Made by a program: the position numbers and the translations under genes | In this document: positions 38,001-45,300 of the stretch, piece by piece | Position numbering within the stretch: the stretch's first letter is position 1 | Layout: every line of letters begins with the position of its first letter | DNA from: Scytonema hofmannii PCC 7110 | GTDB taxonomy: Bacteria > Cyanobacteriota > Cyanobacteriia > Cyanobacteriales > Nostocaceae | Direction of reading: 5' to 3' | NCBI RefSeq assembly: GCF_000346485.2 | Contig: NZ_KQ976354.1 | Span: forward strand, 3,653,747 to 3,717,746 | Length of the DNA stretch: 64,000 nucleotides | The notes under the pieces: model-generated | Told to the model about the DNA's origin: nothing | The model's input: the letters and a program-made list of their open reading frames with translations, nothing else | Database searches by the model: none

Positions 38001-40323
38001 CTACGGACCAACAGAAGCTAGCGTTTGTGCCACGATCGCTAAATGCACTTCAGAGGACGAGAAAGTAACCATTGGTCGTCCAATTGCCAACACGCAGATC
38101 TACATTTTAGATTCGCACAATCAACCCGTGCCGATTGGTGTACCGGGAGAATTGCACATTGGTGGTGCAGGATTGGCACGCGGCTATCTCAACCAACCTG
38201 AGTTAACCCTTGAGAAATTTATTTCCAATCCTTTCAGCGATTTTGGATTGCCGATTTTAGATTTTGGATTAGGGAATAGGAGTGAGAATTTAGAATCTTC
38301 TCAAACTATTGAATCAGAAAACAAATCTAATAATCCAAAATCCAAAATTCAAAATCTAAAATTGAGTCGCCTCTACAAAACAGGGGACTTAGGACGCTAC
38401 TTAAGCGATGGTAATATCGAATACTTGGGACGCATTGACAATCAAGTAAAGATTCGAGGTTTTCGGATCGAGACGGGCGAAATTGAAGCGAATTTAAATC
38501 AACATCCCTTGGTGCAAGGGAGTGTGGTAGTAGCAAGAGAAGACATCAGGGGTGATAAACGTCTGGTGGCTTACTTAGTTCCAGCTCTTAAGGGTCAAGT
38601 TTTACCAGAACAGTTGGCGAAATGGCAAAGCGAGTACGTGAGTGATTGGCAAAATCTCTATGAACAATCTTATAGCCAACCGCAAGCAGTAACGGATGAC
38701 CCCACCTTCAATATCAGTGGTTGGAACAGTAGTTATACTGGGCAAGCCATTCCAGCGCCACAAATGCGGGAGTGGGTTGAGAGTACGGTGAACCGAATTC
38801 TGGCAGAAAAACCGCAGCGAGTGTTAGAAATTGGTTGCGGTAGTGGGTTACTGCTATTTCGCGTGGCTAAACACTGCCAAGAATATTGGGGAGCCGATTA
38901 TTCCAGTGCCACTATTCGCAATCTTGAGCGGTTATGTGGGGAGATCGAGGGTCTAGGAAATGTGCGACTGCTGCACCGAAAGGCAGATAACTTTGAAGGT
39001 ATCCCCCAAGGAGCCTTTGATATGGTGGTTGTCAACTCCGTTGTGCAGTATTTCCCCAGTGTTGACTATTTGTTGCAGGTTTTAGAAGGAGCAATGGCAG
39101 CGATCGCCACTACGGGTAAGATTTTTGTGGGGGATGTCCGCAGCTTACCGTTGCTTTTGCCATACCATGCTGCCGTACAATTAGCCCGTGCCGAGTCAGA
39201 CAGAACAGTTGAGCAATGGCAACAGCAGGTACATCAGACTGTGGCTACCGAAGAAGAACTGCTCATCGATCCCAAGTTTTTCATCGCTCTCAAACAACGT
39301 TTTCCCCAAATTACTTGGGTGGAAATTCAGCCTAAGCGCGGTCATGCTCAAAATGAGCTAACCCAATTCCGTTATGATGTCACCTTGCATCTTAATACTA
39401 ATGTGCAAAAAACGGCAGTGCCTTGGTTAAATTGGCAACTCGAGCGACTTTCGTTGCCACAACTGCAAAATCAGCTGCAAGAAGAGCAGCCAGAATACTT
39501 AGGAGTCAGGGATGTACCCAATCAACGGGTACAACAGGCACTACAAATTTTAGGCTGGTTGGAATATCCTCCTGCGGCTTCGACGGTGGGAGAGCTCCGG
39601 CAACAGTTAGCCGCACAGTCAACAGTCGGGATCGATCCCGAGCAAATTTGGCAACTGGGACAGCAATTAGGTTACACAGTTCACCTCAGTTGGTGGAAAA
39701 GTAGTCAGGATGGTTCCTTTGATGTGATATTGAACCGCAACAGTTCAACGCCAGTGTCTGATGTCCAACCATACCCAAGTTTTTGGGATCGTGAAACAGT
39801 TACAGCTAAACCCTGGACTGACTACACGAACAATCCTCTGTATGGTAAGTTAGTCCAAAAGCTTGTGCCGCAAGTGCGGGAATTTATCCAACAAAAGCTA
39901 CCTAATTACATGATTCCTCAAGCTTTTGTCCTGCTCGACTCTCTGCCGTTAACCCCCAATGGCAAAGTAGATCGCCAGACCTTGCCCGCACCTGATACAG
40001 CTGCCAGAAATCTGGCAACTGGCTTTGTGTCACCTCGTACCCCGATTGAGGCTCAAATGGCACAAATCTGGAGTGAAGTCCTGGGAACCGAACGCATTGG
40101 GATCAAGGATAATTTCTTTGAACTAGGAGGACATTCTCTGTTAGCAACTCAGGTGATCTCTCGTTCCCGCGATATTTTCTCGGTAGAATTGTCCTTACAA
40201 AATTTGCTTGAGTACCCAACTATCGACAATTTAGCCCAAATCATTGAGGTACTTGGGGTTGTACAGGATGGTCAACTGGCGCTTACTGAAACCTCAGAAG
40301 ATTACGAAGAGGGAGAATTATAG
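26044..40323 (+). CDS. NRPS, four modules: C-A(Leu)-T / C-A(Ahp precursor)-T / C-A(Thr)-T / C-A(aromatic)-nMT-T
   Basis: Second scyptolin-type synthetase, 4,759 residues, ATGA-coupled to the first. Codes by alignment to GrsA: A1 DAWFLGNVVK (Leu); A2 DVENAGVVTK, at the position of the Ahp unit and so probably the Glu/Gln-type precursor; A3 DFWNIGMVHK (Thr); A4 DASTIAGVCK (Tyr/Phe-type). A4 holds an N-methyltransferase insert (about 4183-4606, VLEIGCGSG near 4261), explaining the N-methyl aromatic residue. C-domain histidine motifs near 139, 1197, 2301 (HHIVSDD, G replaced) and 3377. Carrier serines near 1002, 2105, 3183 and 4694. Oddities: A10 of A2 reads PNRKVDR (G to R), A3 reads NGKVNH, and both A2 and A4 carry about 40 in-frame residues of repeat origin between A6 and A7. 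The acidic C-terminus (SEDYEEGEL) fits the docking domains of both the halogenase and the terminal NRPS. Confidence 0.96.
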   Translation: MKTEEFPLSYAQQRLWFLAQFEPNSGLYNIPLTLRLKGTFHQVALEQSLQEIIARHEALRTNFITVDGKASQIIHTETTWKVSVVDLKHLSIDEQKITAQQLVQKQAIQPFDLASESLIRATIVMLSQTEQLLLVCMHHIVSDGWSMGVFMQELTALYNAYAQGQPSPLTPLEVQYPDFAIWQREWLQGEIVETQLAYWQKQLADAATFLPLPTDRPRPAVQTFAGAHQEFTLSVELTQKLTKLSQEQGCTLFITLLAAFNTLLYRYTGQEDILVGSPIANRNLSEIEGLIGFFVNTLVMRTDVSGNPSFSELLGRVREMSLGAYTHQNLPFEMLVEVLQPERDLSHTPLFQVTFILQNTPTSQLELTGLTISELPIASVTTKFDLTLAMKNTATGLVGVWEYNTDLFDSSTIKRMTGHFVTMLEAIVANPQQQISQLPMLTPVEQQQLLIDWNDTQADYPVDRCIHQLFEAQVELNPNAVAVVFENEQLTYHQLNCRANQLAHYLQSLGVKADMLVGLCVERSLEMIVGLLGILKAGGAYVPLDPEYPTERLQFMLQDAQLAVLLTQQRLVNKLKESQAQLVCLDTEWAVISNSSQKNPDTAITDHHLAYVIYTSGSTGLPKGVLVTHDNLLNLVFWHQRAFEITSTDKATQLASTAFDAAVWELWPYLSVGASIYLAKPEILVSPVDLQDWLKSQQITISFLPTPLAEQLLSLEWTEDTALRTVLTGGDKLHRYPSNLLPFQVINNYGPTENTVVATSGIVVSDERERKISPPIGRPIANTQIYILDEYLQPVPIGVPGELHIGGESLARGYLNRAELTQEKFIPNPFSDEPHSRLYKTGDLARYLPDGNIEYLGRIDNQVKIRGFRIELGEIEAILNQNGDVHASCVIARVDTPGEKRLVAYVVPCQHCTLTISELRHYLKAKIPPYMMPQAFVMLEEMPLTPNGKVDRRALKAPDLHHELKDKYVAPHNLIEELLAQIWAQVLKVEQVGIYDNFFELGGHSLLATQLVSRICSHFQVELPLRELFATATVAELAQSIEQLQQQKLQLTSPPILPRSKTAELPLSFAQTRLWFLDQFDPNSAFYNIPIALRLIGTLNVAALEQSLEEIIRRHEALRTNFITVDGEPSQIIQTQTNWMVSIVDLKHLSTTEQEIVSQQLAQQQATQPFDLARQALVRATLVVLSETEHIFLMCMHHVVSDGWSMGVFVQELAVLYNAYSHGQPSPLAPLPIQYADFAIWQREWLQGDVLQNQLSYWQKQLADAPALLSLPTDRPRPAVQTFAGAHQEFALSIELTQRLTKLSQEQGCTLFMTLLATFNTLLYRYTEQEDILVGTPIANRNRTYLEGLIGFFVNTLVLRTDLSGNPSFLQLLGRVRQMAMEAYSHQDLPFEMLVETLQPERDLSHAPLFQVDFLLQNDPLSQVELTGLTVTPLPIESATAKFDLTLAMQNTATGLVGVWEYNTDLFDDSTIVRMTGHFVTLLSAIVANPQERISQLPMLTEVEQRQLFVEWNDTQADYPRDKCIHQLFEQQVELTSNAVAVVFGNQQLTYQQLNTQANQLAHHLQSLGVGPEVLVGIYLERSLSIIVALLAVLKAGGAYVPLDPDYPQQRLADISQDSQYSVLIAQQKLLDSLPVSGVKVIVLDAESEVLTLQSQENLVSEVEPENLACLLYTSGSTGKPKGVMLTHAALVNHSSAISEVFGLTGRDRVLQFASLGFDVAAEEIFPTWYKGATVVLRPAQMFPDFASFAQFIEQQKLSVLNITPAYWHEWAVAVSQQDATVPQSLRLVAVGGDAVLPETVTIWQQLVGDRITCLNVYGPTEASVTAIVHDLLHSKSEKTNTVLIGRPIANTQAYILDRHLQPVPIGVIGELHIGGVRLARGYLNRPQLTDEKFLPNPFSDFGLPILDFGLGNRNENLESSQATESKNKSNHPKSKIQNPRLYKTGDLARYLPDGNIECFGRIDNQVKIRGFRIELGEIEAVLNQHPQVQTSCVIIREDTPGDKRLVAYVVSHKQIPTISELRQFLANKLPLYMVPNTFVMLESLPLTPNRKVDRRALPAPDLHNEPKDNYVAPRTPNEEMLAQIWVQVLKLEQVGIHDHFFELGGHSLLATQLVSRIRNIFKVELPLRSIFAAPTVAALGELIGQLQLQNLELTTPPILRRAENVELSLSFAQQRLWFIEQLQPNSALYNIPLALRLVGNLEVAALEQSLIEIIARHEALRTNFIAVDGQPTQVIQTQTNWTLSIVDLQHLPVSEQEVAAKLLAQQEVLQPFDLTSQALVRAKLVVLSETEHVLLVCMHHIVSDDWSMGVLIAELTALYNAYSQGQPSLQDATHSLLKKRGTPLTPLPIQYADFAIWQRQWLQGEVLQSQLSYWEQQLADAPPLLELPTDRPRGAVQTFAGAHHEFALSVELTQKLTKLSQEQGCTLFMTLLAAFDTLLYRYTGQSDILVGTPIANRNHSEIEGLIGFFVNTLVMRTDLSENPSFSSLLTRVRLMAMDAYAHQDLPFEMLVEALQPERNLSHTPLFQVMFVLQNTPMLQVELTGLTISDLPIESATTKFDLTLAMGNTATGLVGAWEYNTDLFDSSTIARMAGHFVTLLEGIVANPQERISQLPLLTEAEQQLLVEWNDTRIDYPVDKCIHQLFEEQVQRTPDAEAVVFEDRQLTYEQLNCRANQLAHYLRSLGVGADVLVGICVERSVEMIVGLLAILKAGGAYVPLDPEYPQERLSFMLEDAQVKVLLTQQQLVDSIPKHQARVVYLDTDWEKIAQQSESNLKNSATSDNLAYVIYTSGSTGKPKGVLVNHSHVVRLFAATNSWYQFNSEDVWTMFHSYAFDFSVWEIWGALLYGGRLVVVPYFVTRSPESFYQLLCQEKVTILNQTPSAFRQLIQAEQSIATVGEVKLRLVIFGGEALELKSLQPWFERHGDSSPQLVNMYGITETTVHVTYRPLSKADLHGTASVIGRPIRDLQVYLLDGDLQPVPIGVPGEMYVGGAGVTCGYLNRPELTEQRFISNPFGKSKLYKTGDKARYLPNGELEYLGRIDNQVKIRGFRIELGEIEALLVQHPGVWESVVVVREDEPGDKRLVAYAVPNTEQSPKVEELRQFLTNQLPSYMVPNAIVILESLPLTPNGKVNHRALPAPDLHSQIADKFVAPRNSTEEMLAQIWAEVLKVEQVGIHDNFFTLGGHSLLATQIISRLQDAFGTSLPLRYLFESPTVAQLSQVIFNQLETGSGLTLPAIAPILRDTDIPLSWAQERLWFVNQLEGESGAYTIDFTVRLVGNLNIKALEQAFGAIVQRHEPLRTCFKIKDNKPIQAIAPSMTIALPVVDLQNLPDPWKQVEALATAEACKPFDLANGPVLRVRLWQVATEEYVLLFAIHHIAADGWSMGILIGELSTYYRSISTGSSAELAELPIQYADFAVWQRQWLTNRVLERQLSYWKQQLTGAPPLLKLPTDHPRPAIQTFRGGTERLQLDSKLTQQLKKLSQESGSTLFMTLLAGFVVLMSRYSGQTDLVVGSPIANRNRREIEGLIGFFVNTLALRFDLSEEPTFEALLAQVRQVTQNAYDHQDLPFEMLVEELQLERNLDRNPLVQVVFALQNAPTSPWDLPDVKVEGMPSGFDSVRVDLEVHLWDSPQGLGGFCSYNKDLFDAATIVRMMQHFQTLLGAIVDNSQQSVARLPLLTQQERHQLLLEWNDTQAEYPQDWCIHQLFEEQVARTPNAVAVVFENQQLTYQQLNCRANQLAHHLQSLGVGADVLVGLCVERSLFMAIGLLGILKAGGAYVPLDPEYPQERLQFMLEDTQVPVLLTQHHLVDKLPPLPARLVFLDEIWSEIDESNQDNLTGVVTASHLANAIYTSGSTGKPKGVMVEHRGLCNLAQAQIQAFGVHSQSRVLQFASFSFDACISEVLMTWASGATLYLGTKDTLMPGMPLMEQLRDNGITHVTLPPSALAALPTEELRSLQTIIVAGEACPVELIRQWSAGRNFFNGYGPTEASVCATIAKCTSEDEKVTIGRPIANTQIYILDSHNQPVPIGVPGELHIGGAGLARGYLNQPELTLEKFISNPFSDFGLPILDFGLGNRSENLESSQTIESENKSNNPKSKIQNLKLSRLYKTGDLGRYLSDGNIEYLGRIDNQVKIRGFRIETGEIEANLNQHPLVQGSVVVAREDIRGDKRLVAYLVPALKGQVLPEQLAKWQSEYVSDWQNLYEQSYSQPQAVTDDPTFNISGWNSSYTGQAIPAPQMREWVESTVNRILAEKPQRVLEIGCGSGLLLFRVAKHCQEYWGADYSSATIRNLERLCGEIEGLGNVRLLHRKADNFEGIPQGAFDMVVVNSVVQYFPSVDYLLQVLEGAMAAIATTGKIFVGDVRSLPLLLPYHAAVQLARAESDRTVEQWQQQVHQTVATEEELLIDPKFFIALKQRFPQITWVEIQPKRGHAQNELTQFRYDVTLHLNTNVQKTAVPWLNWQLERLSLPQLQNQLQEEQPEYLGVRDVPNQRVQQALQILGWLEYPPAASTVGELRQQLAAQSTVGIDPEQIWQLGQQLGYTVHLSWWKSSQDGSFDVILNRNSSTPVSDVQPYPSFWDRETVTAKPWTDYTNNPLYGKLVQKLVPQVREFIQQKLPNYMIPQAFVLLDSLPLTPNGKVDRQTLPAPDTAARNLATGFVSPRTPIEAQMAQIWSEVLGTERIGIKDNFFELGGHSLLATQVISRSRDIFSVELSLQNLLEYPTIDNLAQIIEVLGVVQDGQLALTETSEDYEEGEL
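31744..31864 (+). repeat. In-frame palindromic repeat inserted in A domain (module 2)
   Basis: GATTTTGGATTGCCGATTTT-type sequence and its inverse (ATCCAAAATCCAAAATCC) flank a short centre; translated as SDFGLPILDFGLGNRN and following before LYKTGD. The insert separates core A6 from A7 without shifting the frame. A sister copy is at 38238-38364. Confidence 0.85.
33031..33070 (+). repeat. In-frame repeat insertion in C domain (module 3)
   Basis: CTACGCATAGCTTGCTTAAG with flanks, translated DATHSLLKKRGTP, in the same loop (before LPIQYADFA) as the insert at 20109-20150. Same repeat family, second independent hit in this loop. Confidence 0.7.
38238..38364 (+). repeat. In-frame palindromic repeat inserted in A domain (module 4)
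   Basis: Nearly the same sequence as 31744-31864, at the equivalent place (after the NPF motif, before RLYKTGDL). Either the two A domains exchanged sequence or this loop has been hit twice. Confidence 0.85.
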
Positions 40324-40332
40324 AAAACTCTT

Positions 40333-40360
40333 TCCCCCCTTTTAGAGTAGGTAGGGGGGA
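40333..40360 (+). terminator. Stem-loop after the four-module NRPS
   Basis: TCCCCCCT and AGGGGGGA form an 8-bp GC-rich stem with a 12-base loop, 10 bp after the NRPS stop. The following TTCTTAG is only weakly U-rich, so partial termination or transcript processing is as likely as full termination. The halogenase starts 120 bp further on. Confidence 0.45.
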
Positions 40361-40482
40361 TTCTTAGACGTTTGTGTACACCGTAGTTTATTCAGGTTAG
40401 TGCCTATAGGTCGGTAGATATTACAAATTTTAATGCTTACTTACCCAAACAAATTTGTTATATTTTTGGGAAATTCAAAACG

Positions 40483-42360
40483 ATGAAAACAGTTGAATTT
40501 TTGTCTTATATCAATAATTTAGGAATAAATGTCTGGGTGGAAAACGATAAGCTGCGCTATCGTTCATTGCCGGGAGTAATGACTCCAGAATTACTGCAAG
40601 ATTTAAAAGAACACAAAGAGGAATTAATCGCTTTATTGCGCCAACAAGCGGAGGATTTAAGTCAAGCAGAATCCTATGATGTTGTTATTTGTGGCGGTGG
40701 ATTAGCCGGGTTAACCTTAGCACGACAGTTAAAACTTCAAAATCCTCATATTTCGATTGTTGTTCTCGATAGAATAGCTCGTCCTTTACCTGAAGCTAGT
40801 TTTAAAGTGGGAGAGTCAACTGTTGAAGTTGGAGCCTTCTATTTAGCGAATACTCTTCAGTTAACCGATTACTTTGAAGAGCAACATTTAGTAAAGCTGG
40901 GATTACGATATTTCTTTAACAATAGTGCTACTAATTTCCAAGAAAGACCCGAATTAGGACTTTCAGAGTTTCATGCTCCCAATTCTTATCAAATAGATAG
41001 GGGTAAATTGGAAAATGATTTACGCAAATTTATTGTTGAAGCGGGAGTCGAATTACAGGAAGATTCTTTAGTTAACGAAATCGATCTCGCGGCGGGGTTA
41101 CAGCAACATCATAAAATTGTTTACACCCAAGGCGATGGAGATCGTAAAAAAACTAACATCATTAAAGCCCGATGGGTAGTTGATGCAATGGGTCGCCGTC
41201 GATTTCTACAAAGGAAACTAGAGTTAGATAAACCTAACAACGAGCAATTTAGTGCTGTTTGGTTTCGGGTTGAAGGTCGCTTTGATGTCAGCGATTTTGT
41301 TCCTAATAGTGAAGAAAAATGGCATAATCGCGTTCCTAACAAAAACCGTTATTATTCTACCATTCATTTATGCGGCGAAGGGTACTGGGTTTGGACAATT
41401 CCTTTGTCTACTGGTCATACCAGTATTGGGATTGTTGCTCGCCAAGACATTCATCCTTTAAAAAATTACCATAACTACGAACTAGCCTATCAGTGGTTAC
41501 ATAAAAATGAACCTATTTTAGCTTTTCACTTAGCAAGTAAACAACCTGAAGACTTTAGGAAAATGCCCAAGTATAGCTACTCCTCTAAACAAGTATTTTC
41601 CTACAATCGCTGGGCTTGTGTGGGTGAAGCAGGTACATTTCCCGATCCATTTTATTCTCCGGGTACAGATAATATTGGTTTTGGCAATTCATTAACTGCC
41701 CAGATGATTGAACTCGATCTTGAAGGTAAACTTGTTCGGGATACAGTTGAAGATGCTAATCACTTTTATCTAACCTATAGCGATGGAGTAACCTTTAATA
41801 TTCAAAACGCCTATTATTGTTTGGGTAACGGCACAGTGATGTCCATGAAATTCATTTGGGATGTTTTGTCAGGATGGACATTCAGTGGTTTGATGATGTT
41901 TAATTCTATCTTCCTCGATCGAGAATTTAGAATTAAAGTTCAACAAATAAATAGCAAATTTTTCCCCCTTTCCTATCGGATGCAACAGTTATTTCGACAT
42001 TGGGCTAATAAATCTTTGCATCGGGTTAATTTTGAATTTATTGATTATTTAGCAATTCCTTTTGTTGATGAACTGCGATCGCGGAACTTAAAATATAACC
42101 AAACGCACTCGGAAATCATTGAGAATTATGTGATTAGCCTAAAATTGTTGGAGGAAGTGGCGCAAGTTATGTTTCACTTAGCTCTAGAAGATACTATGCC
42201 AGAGATGTTACCTAAAGTTAGCTCGCATTCATGGTTAAATGCCTGGGCAATTAGTCTTGATGCTAGTAAATGGGAGGCTGATGGACTGTTTGAGCCTAAG
42301 AGTGAACCGCGAAAATTAAACATGATTAAACAACAACTTTGGGAGGCAATTGGCAAATGA
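40483..42360 (+). CDS. Flavin-dependent halogenase with N-terminal NRPS docking domain
   Basis: FADH2-dependent halogenase of 625 residues; predicted to chlorinate the N-methyl-Tyr (3'-chloro in scyptolin A). Motifs: GGGLAG (71-76), the conserved Lys motif FKVGES (107-112) and WVWTIP (302-307, the WxWxIP halogenase signature). Counterpart of ApdC/McnD in other cyanopeptolin clusters. Residues 1-58 are not part of the halogenase fold: VEFLSYINNLGINVWVENDK closely resembles the TubC-like docking domain of the next NRPS, so the enzyme probably binds the C-terminus of the four-module NRPS and acts on a carrier-bound residue. Overlaps the next gene by ATGA. Confidence 0.92.
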   Translation: MKTVEFLSYINNLGINVWVENDKLRYRSLPGVMTPELLQDLKEHKEELIALLRQQAEDLSQAESYDVVICGGGLAGLTLARQLKLQNPHISIVVLDRIARPLPEASFKVGESTVEVGAFYLANTLQLTDYFEEQHLVKLGLRYFFNNSATNFQERPELGLSEFHAPNSYQIDRGKLENDLRKFIVEAGVELQEDSLVNEIDLAAGLQQHHKIVYTQGDGDRKKTNIIKARWVVDAMGRRRFLQRKLELDKPNNEQFSAVWFRVEGRFDVSDFVPNSEEKWHNRVPNKNRYYSTIHLCGEGYWVWTIPLSTGHTSIGIVARQDIHPLKNYHNYELAYQWLHKNEPILAFHLASKQPEDFRKMPKYSYSSKQVFSYNRWACVGEAGTFPDPFYSPGTDNIGFGNSLTAQMIELDLEGKLVRDTVEDANHFYLTYSDGVTFNIQNAYYCLGNGTVMSMKFIWDVLSGWTFSGLMMFNSIFLDREFRIKVQQINSKFFPLSYRMQQLFRHWANKSLHRVNFEFIDYLAIPFVDELRSRNLKYNQTHSEIIENYVISLKLLEEVAQVMFHLALEDTMPEMLPKVSSHSWLNAWAISLDASKWEADGLFEPKSEPRKLNMIKQQLWEAIGK

Positions 42361-45300
42361 AAGTATTTGAATTTTTGTCTTATTTAAATAGTTTAGATAT
42401 TAAAGTCTGGCTTGAGGAAGAGACGCTACGCTATCAGGCTCCCAAGGGAGTGATGACATCAGAAATTAAGCAAGCAATAGGGACTAGAAAACCCGAAATT
42501 CTCGGCTTTTTGAAACAAGCGAAAAAACCTTCTAGTGCTTTTGAATTAGCCATTATTCCTGTCTCACGGGATGAAGATTTACCCCTATCTTTTGCTCAAC
42601 AGCGACTCTGGTTTGTGCAGCAGCTATCACCCGACAGTAATGCTTACAATCTGTTGGAGGCTCTGCGGCTAGAAGGTGCGCTCAATCTAGTTGCGCTGGA
42701 ACAGAGTTTAAGTGAACTCATCCGTCGCCACGAGATCTTAAGAACCAATTTTCCAATGGTAGAAGGAAAACCGATCCAGCGAATTGCTCCGCCCAAGGCA
42801 GTAACCTTACCAATCCAGGATTTACAAGGTTTATCGACAGAAGAACAAACGGCTCAATTTCGACAGATGGCGATCGCCGCCTCATTAAAACCCTTCGATC
42901 TAGCAGGAGAACCCTTAGTACAGTTTACATTACTGAAACTGAGTGACCGGGAGCATATACTCCTGTTGAAGATGCACCACATTATCTACGATGGTTGGTC
43001 ATTGAGCATCTTCTTCCGTGAATTATCTCAACTCTATGCAGCGTTTGCCCAGGGTTTGCCCTCTCCCCTAACGGAATTACCGATTCAGTACGCGGATTTT
43101 GCAGTGTGGCAACGGCAGTGGCTAACGGGTGAAGTCCTCGATCGCCAACTTAATTACTGGCGAGAACAACTAGCAGGGTTAACTCCCATCTTAGAACTGC
43201 CAACGGATTATCCTCGTCCCCCAGTTCAGACCTTCCAAGGTGGAGTTGAATGTTTTCGACTGGATCGCGACCTAACGCAACGCCTCAAGCAGTTGAGCCA
43301 AGAGTCAGACGCAACGTTGTTTATGACCCTACTGGCAGCTTTTTTGGTCTTAATTTCTCGTTATACTGGTCAGTTAGATATTGTTGTTGGCTCGCCGATC
43401 GCCAACCGCAACACTAAGAGCGTCGAGCAGCTCATGGGATTTTTTGCTAATACCTTAGCAATAAGGGGCGATCTCTCTGGAAACCCGAGCTTTCAAGACT
43501 TCTACGCCCAAGTGCGGCAAACAACGTTGTCAGCCTATGCCCACCAGGATTTGCCGTTTGAAATGTTGGTGGACAAGTTACAGCTAGACCGAGATTTAAG
43601 TCGTAATCCCTTGGTACAGGTGATGTTTTCTCTCCAAAATACCCCCCAGTCTTCTGGCAATTTGTCAGGTTTAACTATGGAGAATATGGCCTTGCCACTT
43701 GATGTCAGAGCCAGATTTGACCTGGAAGTAAACTTCTGGGAAGTTCTCGGAGGTCTGGAGGGTGTTTGGTGCTACAACACTGATTTATTTAATGCCAGCA
43801 CAATTACTCGGATAGGGGAACATTTTCAAACTTTACTAAAAGCAATTGTGGCAAATCCCACGTTGCGAATTTCTGAACTACCCCTGTTGAGTCCAGCAGA
43901 GCGTCATCAATTGTTGGTGGAGTGGAACTCGACTCAAGTAGACTATTTCCAAGATAAGTGTATTCATCAGTTGTTTGAAGAGCAAGTTGAGAGGACACCG
44001 AATGCAGTGGCGGTTGTGTACGGAAATGAACAACTGACCTACCAGCAGTTGAATTGTCGTGCTAACCAGTTAGCCCATTACTTGCAATCTTTAGGCGTGG
44101 GTGCAGAGGTGCTAGTTGGGTTGTGCGTGGAGCGTTCTTTAGAAATGATTGTGGGATTACTGGGCATTCTCAAGGCGGGAGGAGCTTATCTGCCACTCGA
44201 TCCAGAGTATCCCCAAGAGCGCTTAAGCTTCATGCTCTGTGATGCTCAAATTTCCGTGTTGCTGACCCAGCAATCACTCCTCGACAGATTGCCTGAGTAT
44301 ACTGCACGGTGCGTTTGTTTGGATACAGACTGGCACTTGATTGCTCAATTGAGTCAGGATAATGCGAGCGTAGATGTGCAAGCTAGTAACTTGGCTTATG
44401 CGATTTATACATCAGGATCTACAGGTCAGCCTAAAGGAGTTGAAGTTGTTCACCGTAGCGTTAATCGTCTGTTGTTTGGCGTAAATTACGTCGAGATCGA
44501 TGCCACACAAAGATTTCTTCAGCTAGCCCCAATTTCTTTTGATGCTTCCACCTTCGAGATTTGGGGAGCTTTGTTGCATGGTGCTAGATGCGTTCTGTTC
44601 CCAGAGAGTATTCCCACATCTCAAAATCTGGGCGATGAAATCCGCAAGCACGGCATTACTATTTTATGGCTGACGGCAGCTTTATTTAACTCCATAATTG
44701 ATGATGACGAAAAAGCTCTGTCAGGAATTAAACAGTTACTCATTGGTGGGGAAGCACTTTCAACTGCTCACGTTCAGAAAGCTTTAGCAGCTCTGCCATT
44801 GACGCAAATCATTAATGGATACGGACCGACAGAAAGCACAACTTTTACTTGTTGTCACCCTATCTCCAGACAGATTGAGGCAACTATAGAGTCAATCCCC
44901 ATTGGTCGTCCCATTGCCAACACACAAGTCTACATCTTAGACGAATATCTGCAACCAGTTCCCGTTGGTGTACCAGGAGAATTGCACATTGGTGGTGCAG
45001 GATTGGCACGCGGGTATCTCAACCGACCAGAGTTGACACTTGAGAAATTCATCCCCAATCCGTTTAACGGGAGCAGGGAGCAGGGAGCAGGGGAGCAGAG
45101 GCGCAGAGGCGTAAAGGAGCAAGAGAGCCAGTGCCGGCGGGTTTCTCAACGTAAGGCGACTGGCGTGAGCACAGGAGAGACAGAAGACCAATTTTTTAAT
45201 TCCGAGCGGCTTTATAAAACTGGGGATTTAGCACGCTATTTACCAGACGGTAACATTGAATACTTAGGACGACTTGACAATCAAGTAAAAATTCGGGGCT

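Noticed and set aside
42339-42356. TTG start for the terminal NRPS at 42339
   Set aside because: The ATG at 42357 overlaps the upstream stop, has GGGAGG at the right distance and begins the docking domain in register with the halogenase.
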